Shown: one piece after another, positions 51,982 to 60,683 of the stretch
How the letters are laid out: each line of letters starts with the position of its first letter
Numbering within the stretch: the first letter of the stretch is position 1
Assembly: GCA_046292445.1 (NCBI GenBank)
Contig: JBKBQT010000003.1
Span: forward strand, 117,352 to 181,351
Direction: 5' to 3'
Origin: CALIZF01 sp046292445
GTDB taxonomy: Bacteria; Pseudomonadota; Alphaproteobacteria; Rhodobacterales; Rhodobacteraceae
DNA length: 64,000 nucleotides
Made by a program: the position numbers and the translations under genes
Notes under the pieces: model-generated
Told to the model about the DNA's origin: nothing
Seen by the model: the letters and a program-made list of their open reading frames with translations, nothing else
Database searches by the model: none

Positions 51982-52929
51982 TCAGCGGCCGTCGGTCCCC
52001 GCCAGCCAGCAGGCAACCGCGTGGTCGCCTCGGACCGGCAGCAGGCCCGGCTCCTCGTCCGCGCAGCGGGCGACCGCGACCGGGCAGCGCGGGCGGAACC
52101 GGCAGCCGGGGCCGACCGCGCCGGCACCCCCGCGGACGAGGCGCGGCGCCTCGGCAAGCCGCCCCGCGCCCGGAATCGCGGCAATCAGCGCGCGGGCATA
52201 GGGGTGCCCCGGCGCCGACCAGACGGCATCCGAGGCGCCTTCCTCGACGATCCGGCCCTGATACATCACCGCGATCCGGTCGGCGACGTAGCGGATCACG
52301 CCGAGATCGTGGCTGATGAAGAGATAGGCGAGGCCAAGGTCGCGCTGGAGGTCGGCGAGCAGGTTGAGCACCTGCGCCTGAATCGACACGTCGAGCGCCG
52401 ACACGGGTTCGTCGCAGACGAGGATCCGCGGCTCGAGCGCCAGTGCCCGCGCGATCGCCACCCGCTGCCGCTGCCCGCCCGAGAGCTCGTGCGGGTAGCG
52501 CCGCCCCTGTTCCTCGGTCAGCCCGACCCGCTCCAGCAGCGCCGCCACTCGCCGGGCGCGCGCGGCGGCATCGCCGATCGCGTGGACCGCCAGCGGCTCG
52601 CCCACGATCCGGGCGACGGTCAGACGGGGGTTGAGCGAGCCGAACGGATCCTGGAACACCATCTGCACATGGCGCGCGCGCGCCCGCCGCTCGGCCACGG
52701 TGCGGGCCGGTATCACGCGGCCATCGATCCGCACGGCACCGCCGGAGGGCGCCATCAGCCCCGCGACGGCGCGCGCCAGCGTGGACTTGCCGCAGCCCGA
52801 TTCGCCCACGAGGCCCAGCGTCCGCCCCGCCTCGAGCCGCAGCGACACGCCATCGACCGCGCGCAGCGCATCGGCCCCGCTGCCATGCGTGCAGACCAGC
52901 GCGTCGAGTTCCAGAAGCGGCGCCGTCAT
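51982..52929 (-). CDS. Peptide-type ABC transporter ATP-binding protein, DppF-like
   Basis: A 315-residue ATPase with Walker A GESGCGKSTLA near residues 40-50, QMVFQDPFGSLNPRLTV, signature LSGGQRQRVAIARAL, Walker B ILVCDEPVSALDVS, H-loop ISHDLGVIRYVADRIAVMY and the oligopeptide C-terminal motif (GCRFRPRCPVAVARC). Start at 52929 overlaps the DppD-like stop (ATGA). Last gene of the 12-gene operon; it converges on the broken LysR gene with 6 bases between. Confidence 0.94.
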   Translation of the reverse strand: MTAPLLELDALVCTHGSGADALRAVDGVSLRLEAGRTLGLVGESGCGKSTLARAVAGLMAPSGGAVRIDGRVIPARTVAERRARARHVQMVFQDPFGSLNPRLTVARIVGEPLAVHAIGDAAARARRVAALLERVGLTEEQGRRYPHELSGGQRQRVAIARALALEPRILVCDEPVSALDVSIQAQVLNLLADLQRDLGLAYLFISHDLGVIRYVADRIAVMYQGRIVEEGASDAVWSAPGHPYARALIAAIPGAGRLAEAPRLVRGGAGAVGPGCRFRPRCPVAVARCADEEPGLLPVRGDHAVACWLAGTDGR

Positions 52930-53918
52930 GTTCCGCCCCCGCCGCTGCGGTGCAGGATGCAGGCCGCGCCGTGCCCGCCACCCGCCGAAACCCCACCCGC
53001 AACGGCCCACGGCGGGACGGCGGCGCGGCAGGCCGCGCGCGCCTCGGGGCAGCGGGGCGCGAAGGCGCAGCCGGGCGGCATCGCGCGCGGCGAGGGGACG
53101 TTGCCCGCGATCTCCACCAGCCGGGCGGTGCGCCCGCGCGCGGGGTCGGGCCGGGCCGCCATCAGCAGCCGCGTGTAGGGATGCATCGGGTGCACGAGCA
53201 CCGCGCCGACCGGCCCCTCCTCGACCTTGCGCCCGGCATACATCACCGCCACCCGGTCGGCCATCGTCGCAACCACGCCGAGGTCATGGGTGATCAGCAT
53301 CAGCGCCAGCCCCTGGTCGCGCCGCAGGTCGTCGAGCAGGTGCAGGATCTCGGCCTGGATCGTCACGTCGAGCGCCGTCGTCGGCTCGTCCGCGATGATC
53401 AGGTCGGGGCCGCAGGCCAGCGCCGCGGCGATCATCACCCGCTGCCGCTGCCCCCCCGAGAGCTGGTGCGGATAGGCGTCGAGCCGCTTGGCCGCATCGG
53501 GCAGCCGCACCTTCTCGAGCATCTCGAGCGCCCGCGCCCGCGCCGCCCGGCGCATCGCGCGCTCGTGGCGCATGACGACCTCGGCCACCTGTTCGCCGAT
53601 GGTCAGGACGGGATTGAGCGAGGTCATCGGCTCCTGAAAGATCATGGCGATGCGCCGCCCGCGCAGGTCGCGCAGCCGCGGGCCGGAGAGGCGCGCAAGG
53701 TCGGTCCCGTCGAACCGGATCGCCCCGCCCGCGACCGCGATGCCGGCGGGCAGGAGGCCCATCACGGCAAGCGCGGTCATCGACTTGCCGCAGCCCGATT
53801 CGCCCACGACCGCGAGCACCTCGCCCCGCGCGACCGCCAGCGTGAGGTCGCGCACGAGCGGCACGCCCTCGGCCAGCGCGACCGTCAGCCCCTCGATGGA
53901 CAGGAGCGGCGCCGTCAT
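52926..53918 (-). CDS. Peptide-type ABC transporter ATP-binding protein, DppD-like
   Basis: A 330-residue ATPase: Walker A GESGCGKSMTALAVM near 35-50, IAMIFQEPMTSLNPVLTIGE, LSGGQRQRVMIAAAL, LIIADEPTTALDVTIQ, ITHDLGVVATMADRVAVMYA and GCAFAPRCPEARAAC. Partner of the DppF-like ATPase to form the heterodimeric motor. Coupled by ATGA overlaps with the permease upstream and DppF downstream. Confidence 0.94.
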   Translation of the reverse strand: MTAPLLSIEGLTVALAEGVPLVRDLTLAVARGEVLAVVGESGCGKSMTALAVMGLLPAGIAVAGGAIRFDGTDLARLSGPRLRDLRGRRIAMIFQEPMTSLNPVLTIGEQVAEVVMRHERAMRRAARARALEMLEKVRLPDAAKRLDAYPHQLSGGQRQRVMIAAALACGPDLIIADEPTTALDVTIQAEILHLLDDLRRDQGLALMLITHDLGVVATMADRVAVMYAGRKVEEGPVGAVLVHPMHPYTRLLMAARPDPARGRTARLVEIAGNVPSPRAMPPGCAFAPRCPEARAACRAAVPPWAVAGGVSAGGGHGAACILHRSGGGGT

Positions 53919-54745
53919 CGCCGGTGCAGCCGCGTATTGAGCGCGTCGTTGAGCCCGTCGCCGAGCAGGTTCAGCGCCAGCACCGTCAGCACGACCGCGA
54001 CCCCCGGCACCGCGACCAGATACCAGGCCGAGCGGAAATCCGACCGGCCCATCCCGATCATCGTCCCCCAGGAGATCACGTTGGGATCGCCGAGGCCGAG
54101 AAAGCTGAGGCCCGCCTCGGTCAGGATCGCCGTGGCGACGAGGATCGAGGCGGTGACGACGATGGGGGCGAGGCTGTTGGGCAGGATCTGGGTCAGGATG
54201 ATGCGCGCATCCCCCATGCCGATCAGGCGGCAGGAGGCGACGAACTCGGCCTCGCGCAGGCGCAGGAACTCGGCCCGGGCGAGGCGGGCGATGGCGGGCC
54301 ACGAGATCGCGGCGATGGCGAGGATGATCGTCGGCACCGAAGGGCTGACGACCACGACGACGACGATGGCCAGAAGGAAGGGCGGGATCGTCTGGAACGC
54401 GTCCGTGATCCGCATCAGCGCATCGTCGATCCAGCCGCCGAAATAACCCGCGACGGCGCCTGCGAACACGCCGATCCCGAGCGCCGCCGCCGTGGCGGCG
54501 AGCCCGATCATCAGCGAGATCCGCGCGCCGTGAAAGATGCCCGCGGCGATGTCGCGCCCGAGCGCATCGGTGCCGAGCGGCAGGCCCGGCGCTTCGCCCG
54601 GCCAGAGGAATGGGCGCCCGACCATCGCCCAGGGCCCCTGCGGATAGAGGACGGGCGCCGCCGCCGCCATGACGGCGACGCCGCCGAGGAGCACGAGGCC
54701 GATCACGGCCGAGGGGCTGGAGAGGAGGCGGCGGCCGAAACCCAT
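53915..54745 (-). CDS. ABC transporter permease, DppC-like
   Basis: A 276-residue inner-membrane protein with an N-terminal hydrophobic anchor (SAVIGLVLLGGVAVMAAAAP), the GTDALGRDIAAGIFHGARIS motif typical of DppC, several membrane segments and the EAA-type loop (EAEFVASCRLIGMGDARIIL). Spaced 4 bases after the DppB-like gene and overlapping the DppD-like gene. Membrane half of the importer in the catabolic operon. Confidence 0.94.
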   Translation of the reverse strand: MGFGRRLLSSPSAVIGLVLLGGVAVMAAAAPVLYPQGPWAMVGRPFLWPGEAPGLPLGTDALGRDIAAGIFHGARISLMIGLAATAAALGIGVFAGAVAGYFGGWIDDALMRITDAFQTIPPFLLAIVVVVVVSPSVPTIILAIAAISWPAIARLARAEFLRLREAEFVASCRLIGMGDARIILTQILPNSLAPIVVTASILVATAILTEAGLSFLGLGDPNVISWGTMIGMGRSDFRSAWYLVAVPGVAVVLTVLALNLLGDGLNDALNTRLHRR

Positions 54746-54749
54746 GCCG

Positions 54750-55751
54750 TCACCGCAAGACGATGCGCGGGTCGAGCCGCGTGTAGATCAGGTCGATGGC
54801 AAGGTTCACGATCAGGACGAGGACCGAACTGAGGAACAGTATCCCGAGGACAAGCGGGATGTCGCGGCGGAACACCGCCTCGAACGCCAGCCGCCCGATG
54901 CCGGGCCAGCCGAAAACGGTCTCGACCAGCACCGCGCCGCCAAGGAGCGAGCCGACCTGAAGGCCCAGCATCGTCACCATCGGCAAGAGCGCGTTGCGCG
55001 CGGCATGGCGCCAGATCACCCGGGCGGGCGACAGGCCCTTGGCCCAGGCGGTGCGCACATAGTCGAGCGACAGGATTTCGAGCATCGCCGCGCGCATCAG
55101 GCGGGTGTAGATCGCCACATAAAAGAGCGCGAGCGACACCGCCGGCATGATCAGGTGCCGTGCCACGTCGAGCGCGAAGGACCACCAGGTATGCTGCACC
55201 CAGGAGACATACATCCCCGACATCGGCAGCCAGCGCAGCCAGACGGTGAAGATCAGGATCAGCGCGATCCCGACGAGAAAGACCGGCGTGGCGTAGAACA
55301 GGAGGGCTGCGACCGACACCGCCACATCCGCCCAGCGCCCGCGCCAGACCGCGGCGAGGGTGCCGAGGACCATGCCCGCCGCAAAGGCGAGCGTGATCGC
55401 CGTCACCATCAGCAGGAGCGTCGCCGGCAGCCGCTCGAGGATGAGGTCGAGCACCGGCACATTGAACCCGTGCGACATCCCGAAGTCGAGCATCAGGATC
55501 CGGCCGACGAAATGCGCGAACTGCACCGGCAGCGGCCGGTCGAGGCCGAGGTCGCGGCGCAGCTGCTCGACGAAGGCGGGATCGGCCGACTGCACCTCGC
55601 CCGCGATTACATCGGCGATGTCGCCGGGCGCGAGGTGCAGGAGCGTGAACTGGAGCACAAGGACGATGCCCAGCACCACGACCGCCTGTCCGAGGCGCCG
55701 CAGGAGATAGACCCGTCGCTGCCGGGCCGGGGTCGGGGCCGCTCCGCTCAT
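54750..55751 (-). CDS. ABC transporter permease, DppB-like
   Basis: A 333-residue inner-membrane protein: first span VYLLRRLGQAVVVLGIVLVL, FTLLHLAPGDIADVIAG, a periplasmic loop, and later spans with the EAA-type loop (LDYVRTAWAKGLSPARVIWR). It pairs with the DppC-like permease. The gap of 62 bases to the receptor gene is the largest in the operon and could hold an mRNA processing site or set the receptor level higher. Confidence 0.94.
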   Translation of the reverse strand: MSGAAPTPARQRRVYLLRRLGQAVVVLGIVLVLQFTLLHLAPGDIADVIAGEVQSADPAFVEQLRRDLGLDRPLPVQFAHFVGRILMLDFGMSHGFNVPVLDLILERLPATLLLMVTAITLAFAAGMVLGTLAAVWRGRWADVAVSVAALLFYATPVFLVGIALILIFTVWLRWLPMSGMYVSWVQHTWWSFALDVARHLIMPAVSLALFYVAIYTRLMRAAMLEILSLDYVRTAWAKGLSPARVIWRHAARNALLPMVTMLGLQVGSLLGGAVLVETVFGWPGIGRLAFEAVFRRDIPLVLGILFLSSVLVLIVNLAIDLIYTRLDPRIVLR

Positions 55752-55813
55752 CGCGCCTTGGTCTCCGGGTAGGGGTCGCGGCGGCCCCGCGGCGGGGCCG
55801 CCGGCAGGTCGGG

Positions 55814-57439
55814 TCAGGACGCGAGCCAGACGTGCGCAAAGCCGGAATAGACCCCGTCTGCCAGCGCGTCGTAGCCGCGCACGCGGCGGTTGGCGACGGT
55901 GAACTGGTCGATGGCGACCAGCGGGATCACCGGCAGCTCGGTGGCAAGGATGCGCTGGATCTCGTGGAACTGCGCGCGCCGGGCCGCAGGGTCGTTCTCC
56001 TTGGCGGCCGCCACGAACAGCTCGTCGAGCGCGGGGTTGGCGTAATGCGTGCTGTTGGTGAAGGGCGTTCCGGGGCGGATGTTCTGCGACCAGTAGGCGC
56101 GCTGCACCCCGATCGTGGGGTCCGAGGCATTGGTGATCGCCGACAGGTTCGCGTCCCAGTCGCGGTCGGTCCAGATCCGCCGCACCCAGCCTGCGAAGTC
56201 GTTCGACCGCACCTCGGCCTCGATTCCGAGCTGGGCGAGCTGCTGGCGGGCGTATTGCGCCATCCGCTGATAGTGGTCGCCGAAGGGCGTGTATTCGATC
56301 CGCATGGAAAAGCGGATGCCGTTGGCGCCGCGCGGATGGCCCGCCTCGTCGAGGAGGCGCCCCGCAAGATCGAGATCGAGCGGATAGCGCGGCACGTCGT
56401 CGGTATGGGCATGCACGAGGTTGCGGTGGAAGGGCGAGGTGGCGACGGCGCCGAAGCCCATCCAGACGTTCTCGAGGACGAAGTTGGGGTCGATCGCATG
56501 TGCGAGCGCCCGGCGTACCTCGGGCTTGCCGAGGATCGGATGCGCCATGTTGAACTCCATGAAGCAGACCGTCGACTCGAAGAAATAGCCGTCGGTCGAA
56601 AGCTCCAGATGCGGCAGCGCGCCGAGGCGGCGGGCATCCGAGGCCGCGGCGGTGGAGTGATAGACGATGTCCACCTGCCCTGCCTCGACGGCGGCCCCGC
56701 GCGACTGGGTGTCGGGGATCACCGCGAACACGATCCGGTCGAGATGGGGCCTTTCCGGCTCGAAGTAGTCGGGGTTGCGTTCGAGCACGATGGACGATCC
56801 GCGCCGCCACTCGACGAACCGGAAGGGGCCGGTGCCGATCGGCGCCTGGTTCGCCGGATTCTCGCGGATGTTGCCGCCGTTGTCGTAGATATGGGCGGGC
56901 AGGATCGTCGCCGTGGCGACCGGCAGCGCCATCATGATCGCCGGGGTCGGCACCTTGAGGCGCAGGATCGCGGTGTGGTCGTCGGGCGTCTCGACCGCCT
57001 CGACGTTGCTGAACACGGCGCGGACGAGGCCGTTGTTCTGCCCGAAGCCGCGCATCACCGAATATTCCACGTCCTTCGCGGTGAAGGGCGTGCCGTCGTG
57101 CCACCTGACCCCGCGGCGCAGGTTGAAGGTGATCGACAGGCCGTCGGGCGCGACCGTCCAGCTTTCGGCTAGGTCGGGCGTCATCGTCATGTCGCGCTCG
57201 TAGCGGGCGAGGCCGCTGAAGATCTTGGACGCCACCATCTTGACGTGCTGGGTCGTGTCCATCGCCGAATTGAGGTGCTGCGGCTCGGTCGGCAGCGCGA
57301 TGGTCAGCGTCCCGCCACGCCGAAGGGTTTCCTGCGCGAGCGAGGGGCCGGGCACGAGATGCACGAGGCCGGCCGCACCGGCGATGGCAGCACCGCGCAG
57401 GACAGCGCGGCGCGAGAGGGGCTTGCCGAAAAGCTTCAT
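55814..57439 (-). CDS. ABC transporter substrate-binding protein, peptide/nickel type
   Basis: A 541-residue periplasmic receptor (SBP_bac_5). The start at 57439 has an AGGAGGT site and yields a twin-arginine signal: SRRAVLRGAAIAGAAGLVHL, then PGPSLAQ. Family features are GLSITFNLRRGVRWHDGTPF, PIGTGPFRFVEW and YWSQNIRPGTPF. It lies between the VOC gene (16 bases upstream) and the permeases, so it is in the same transcript as the catabolic enzymes. The ligand is likely the substrate of those enzymes, such as an amide or conjugate, but is not known. Confidence 0.94.
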   Translation of the reverse strand: MKLFGKPLSRRAVLRGAAIAGAAGLVHLVPGPSLAQETLRRGGTLTIALPTEPQHLNSAMDTTQHVKMVASKIFSGLARYERDMTMTPDLAESWTVAPDGLSITFNLRRGVRWHDGTPFTAKDVEYSVMRGFGQNNGLVRAVFSNVEAVETPDDHTAILRLKVPTPAIMMALPVATATILPAHIYDNGGNIRENPANQAPIGTGPFRFVEWRRGSSIVLERNPDYFEPERPHLDRIVFAVIPDTQSRGAAVEAGQVDIVYHSTAAASDARRLGALPHLELSTDGYFFESTVCFMEFNMAHPILGKPEVRRALAHAIDPNFVLENVWMGFGAVATSPFHRNLVHAHTDDVPRYPLDLDLAGRLLDEAGHPRGANGIRFSMRIEYTPFGDHYQRMAQYARQQLAQLGIEAEVRSNDFAGWVRRIWTDRDWDANLSAITNASDPTIGVQRAYWSQNIRPGTPFTNSTHYANPALDELFVAAAKENDPAARRAQFHEIQRILATELPVIPLVAIDQFTVANRRVRGYDALADGVYSGFAHVWLAS

Positions 57440-57455
57440 GGTGACCTCCTGTCGG

Positions 57456-58292
57456 TTACTGTGCCGGGACGACCCGGATGATGGCGCCGAAGGCATCGTC
57501 GGGGCCGATCCAGCCGCCGCCCTCGTCGGTGTTGAGCGTCACGCCCGCCCGGGCGACATGCCCAGGGTCGGCGAGCGCGATTTCGATGGCCGCGACCGCC
57601 GGCGCCGGCGGCACGGCGGCGCCGGGAAACAGCCGGTCGAGCCCCGCCCGGTCGGCGAGCCGCAGGAAGGTGCCGTCGCCGAAGCGGAAGAGGCCCGGCC
57701 CCTGCGGCGCCGCCCCGAGGAGGCGGGCATAGCGCCCCTCGGCCTCGGCCACGTCAGCGACATGCATCGTCACCCCCTCCAGCGCCTCGGCGCCATTCGG
57801 ATGGGCGAGCAGCGTCGGCGGGCGCAGCACCGCGGGCGTGAGGTGTTGGACCACGCACAGGACCGCCTCGGGCGCCGCGTCCGGGGCATACATGAAGAAG
57901 CGGAACCGGGCCTCGCCCCCGCCTTCGACGGCACGGCCCCAGGTCATGCAGGGGCCCGCCGGCACGCCATCGGCCGCCAGGCGGGCCTGCAGCGCGTCCA
58001 CGTCGTCCGACCCGAGCACCACGATGTGCAGGCCACGATACATCGCCAGCCGCGGGATGAGCATGTGACCGCCCGCGGGGTCGGTGATCGCGATGAGCTC
58101 CTGATAGCCCTGACGCAACATGAACACATGGTTGTCCGCCCCGCTCGGCACATGGGTGCCGTCCGGGCCTGGGCGCGTCAGCGCCTCGCGCGGGGTGAGG
58201 GTGAATCCGATCCGGCGAAAGAAGGCCGCCGCCGCATCGAGATCGTCCACCGCAAGCCCGGTGTGATCGACCCCCGAAACCTCTGCCGCCAT
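57456..58292 (-). CDS. VOC-family (glyoxalase-like) protein
   Basis: A 278-residue protein with two VOC modules. The first begins GVDHTGLAVDDLDAAAAFFR with the metal-binding type His and later LIAITDPAG; the second contains GVTMHVADVAEAEGRYARLL and LFRFGDGTFLRLADRAG. It resembles glyoxalase-like domain proteins (Glyoxalase_3 type) rather than ring-cleaving dioxygenases. The reaction is unknown. It is 3 bases from the rhodanese gene and 16 from the receptor gene, within the operon. Confidence 0.82.
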   Translation of the reverse strand: MAAEVSGVDHTGLAVDDLDAAAAFFRRIGFTLTPREALTRPGPDGTHVPSGADNHVFMLRQGYQELIAITDPAGGHMLIPRLAMYRGLHIVVLGSDDVDALQARLAADGVPAGPCMTWGRAVEGGGEARFRFFMYAPDAAPEAVLCVVQHLTPAVLRPPTLLAHPNGAEALEGVTMHVADVAEAEGRYARLLGAAPQGPGLFRFGDGTFLRLADRAGLDRLFPGAAVPPAPAVAAIEIALADPGHVARAGVTLNTDEGGGWIGPDDAFGAIIRVVPAQ

Positions 58293-58295
58293 CGC

Positions 58296-58700
58296 TCAGC
58301 CCTCCTTCCGCGATCCCGGCCGGGGCACGACCGGCCCGCCCGCCGCCTTCCAGGCCGCCAGGCCGCCCCCGACATGCGCGACCCGCGCGAGCCCCATCGC
58401 CTGCGCCGTCTGCGCGGCCAGCGCCGACCGCCAGCCGCCGGCGCAGTAGAAGACGAACAGCCGGTCCTCGGCGAAGAGCGGCTTGTGGTAGGGACTTTCG
58501 GGGTCGATCCAGAACTCCAGCATCCCGCGCGGACAATGCGCCGCCCCCGGGATCATCCCCTCGCGGTCGAGCTCGCGCGGGTCGCGCAGATCGACGAACG
58601 CGACCCCCGGCTCGCCGAGCAGCGCCTGCGCCGCCGCGGGATCGAGCGTCGTCACCAAGGCCTCGGCCTCGGCCAGCATCGCGCGGTATCCCTTGGCCAT
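58296..58700 (-). CDS. Rhodanese-like domain protein
   Basis: A single-domain rhodanese of 134 residues. It has the N-terminal VAFVDLRDPRELDREGMIPG motif and the active-site loop with cysteine in VFYCAGGWRSALAAQTAQAM, followed by VAHVGGGLAAWKAAGG. The Cys-Ala-Gly-Gly-x-Arg-Ser loop fits sulfurtransferase activity on thiosulfate or another sulfane donor. Start ATG 58700. It sits between GntR (4-base gap) and the VOC gene. Its presence may hint that the pathway releases sulfur or needs a persulfide, but such genes are common passengers. Confidence 0.9.
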   Translation of the reverse strand: MAKGYRAMLAEAEALVTTLDPAAAQALLGEPGVAFVDLRDPRELDREGMIPGAAHCPRGMLEFWIDPESPYHKPLFAEDRLFVFYCAGGWRSALAAQTAQAMGLARVAHVGGGLAAWKAAGGPVVPRPGSRKEG

Positions 58701-58704
58701 GTCC

Positions 58705-59376
58705 CTAACCCGTCCTGACCGCGCGCGGCGCATCCGAGGCGACCACGGTCGCATCAAGGGCGCGCGCGGCGTGGATGTGCGTCTGCATGATCGCCCGTGC
58801 CCAGTCGCTGTCGCGGTCCCGCAGGGCGGCCAGGACCTCGAGGTGATGGGCAAGGCTGCGGTCGAACCGGCTGCGGTCGAAGAAGCCGAACTTGCGTCGG
58901 ATCAGAGAAAAGCTCCACAACGGCTCGATCGAGGCGAGGAGGCGCGAATTGTCGGCGGCGACCGCGATCTCGCGGTGAAAGTCGAGGTTGATCCGCGACA
59001 GCCGGGCAAGGTCCACCGCCGGCTCGCGCGCGATCTCACCCGCCATGTCGTCGCAGAGCCGTTCGAGCCGGGCGAGCGCCTCGGGCCCCGCCTTGCGCGC
59101 CGCAAGCTCGGCCGCGTAACCCTCGAGCATGGCGCGCATCCGGCTGATCTCCTCGAGCGCGTCGGCGGTCCACTGCGCCACTCGCGCGCCCGAGTTCGGG
59201 GTGATCGTCACCAGCCCCTCGACCTGGAGCCGCCGCAGCGCATCCCGCACCGGCGTGCGCGACAGGCCGAGTTCCGAGGCGATCATGTCCTCGGGCAGGC
59301 GCGCGCCGGCGTCGTAGGTGCCTGCGAGCAGCTGCGCCTTGATCTGCGCATAGGCGCGTTCTGCCGAAGAACTCAT
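58705..59376 (-). CDS. GntR-family regulator with FCD domain
   Basis: A 223-residue regulator. Winged helix at residues about 10-70 (YAQIKAQLLAGTYDAGARLP, ELGLSRTPVRDALRRLQVEG). C-terminal helical FCD domain with metal/ligand residues (LDFHREIAVAADNSRLLASI, SLAHHLEVLAALRDRD, AIMQTHIHAARALD). FCD regulators usually respond to carboxylic acids. Being inside the operon, it is likely the local repressor. A GTATAC-centred site at 63758 before the first gene is a candidate operator. Confidence 0.92.
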   Translation of the reverse strand: MSSSAERAYAQIKAQLLAGTYDAGARLPEDMIASELGLSRTPVRDALRRLQVEGLVTITPNSGARVAQWTADALEEISRMRAMLEGYAAELAARKAGPEALARLERLCDDMAGEIAREPAVDLARLSRINLDFHREIAVAADNSRLLASIEPLWSFSLIRRKFGFFDRSRFDRSLAHHLEVLAALRDRDSDWARAIMQTHIHAARALDATVVASDAPRAVRTG

Positions 59377-60683
59377 GCCTGCCTCCGTGCGGGCGGTTCC
59401 ACCGGATCGACGGCCGGCGCGCCCAGCGCCTCGGCCGCCGCCGCAGCGACCTCGATGAGGTCGGCATCGCCGAACCGCGGCCCGACGAGCTGCACGCCAA
59501 GCGGCATGCCCGCCGGCCCGACGAAGCCCGGCAGGCCGATGCAGGGCACATGCAGCGCGGTGAAGGCGCGCTGATACATCGGGTTGCCGGTCGTGCCATG
59601 CGACCGCGGCGCCTCGCCCAGCGCGCCGGGCACGAGGATCGCGTCCCAGCCCCGCATGGCGGCATCGAAGCGGGGGCGGCAGGCGGCGCAGAAATCCTGC
59701 GCGGCGCGCATACCCTCGAACCCGATCCCGTCGGCATCCTCCACCCGGTCCCTGAAATCCTGGTGCAGAAGGTGCGGCGCGCGCAGGTAGTCGGCCAGGA
59801 AGGCCGCCCGCCCCTCGCCGCGCATCAGCCGGTTCTGTTCGTCGTTCAGCCGCTCGAAGCCTTCGGGCAGGTCGAAATCCTCCACCCGCGCCCCCGCCGC
59901 GCGGAAGAGATCGGCGGCGCGTTCGGTCGCGGCCTGCATCGCCGGATCGGCGGCATCCCACCACGGCGTGCGGCAGAGGCCGATACGCGCCCCCGCGAGG
60001 CTCTCGCGCCGCCCCGACGGCCGGCGCACCGCCCGCGTCGCCTCGGCCATCAGCGCAAGGTCGGCGACCGACCGGCCGTACCAGCCGAGCGTGTCGAGCG
60101 AGACGGCATAGAGCTTGGCCCCCTCCTGGCTCACGACGCCCCAGGTCGGCTTCATCCCGAACACGCCGCAGAACGACGCCGGACGCAGCACCGAACCGCC
60201 CGTCTGCGTCCCGAGCGCGAGGTGCACCAGCCCCGCCGCGGTGGCGGCCCCCGACCCCGAGGACGATCCGCCCGGCGTATGGGCGGGGTCGTGCGGGTTG
60301 CGCGCGGCGGGCAGCCGGCCGCCCGAGGCGAATTCGTGCGTGTCGAGCTTGGCCGCGATCAGGGCACCCTCAGCGCGCGCGACAGCGACGACGGCGGCAT
60401 CCTGCCCGGGGCGATGGCCCACATAGAGGGGGCTGTTGTGCTGGGTGGGCATGTCGGCGGTGTCGATCATGTCCTTGACGCCGAGCATGAGGCCGTGCAG
60501 CCGCCCCTGCAGCGCCGCCTTGTCCGCCTCGCGCGCATGGCGCAGGAGGCGGTCGGGATCGATCCAGGCGACCGCGCGCAGCACGGGATCGAGCCGGTCG
60601 ATCCGAGCGAGGGCGGCGCGCGCCGCCTCTTCGGCCGACAACGCGCCGGCGGCGATGGCGGCCCGCGCCTCGGCCGCGGTCAT
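59373..60683 (-). CDS. Amidase (amidase-signature family)
   Basis: A 436-residue amide hydrolase. The Ser-Ser-Lys triad is visible: Lys in LMLGVKDMIDTADMPTQHNS, the cis-Ser in TPGGSSSGSGAATAAG, and the nucleophile Ser in LGTQTGGSVLRPASFCGVFG. Length fits the family. Start 60683 overlaps the HMG-CoA-lyase-like stop, and its stop overlaps the GntR start (both ATGA). It probably opens an amide of the imported compound, releasing ammonia or an amine. The substrate is unknown; related proteins are called Asp-tRNA amidotransferase subunit A by default, which is not meant here. Confidence 0.92.
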   Translation of the reverse strand: MTAAEARAAIAAGALSAEEAARAALARIDRLDPVLRAVAWIDPDRLLRHAREADKAALQGRLHGLMLGVKDMIDTADMPTQHNSPLYVGHRPGQDAAVVAVARAEGALIAAKLDTHEFASGGRLPAARNPHDPAHTPGGSSSGSGAATAAGLVHLALGTQTGGSVLRPASFCGVFGMKPTWGVVSQEGAKLYAVSLDTLGWYGRSVADLALMAEATRAVRRPSGRRESLAGARIGLCRTPWWDAADPAMQAATERAADLFRAAGARVEDFDLPEGFERLNDEQNRLMRGEGRAAFLADYLRAPHLLHQDFRDRVEDADGIGFEGMRAAQDFCAACRPRFDAAMRGWDAILVPGALGEAPRSHGTTGNPMYQRAFTALHVPCIGLPGFVGPAGMPLGVQLVGPRFGDADLIEVAAAAAEALGAPAVDPVEPPARRQA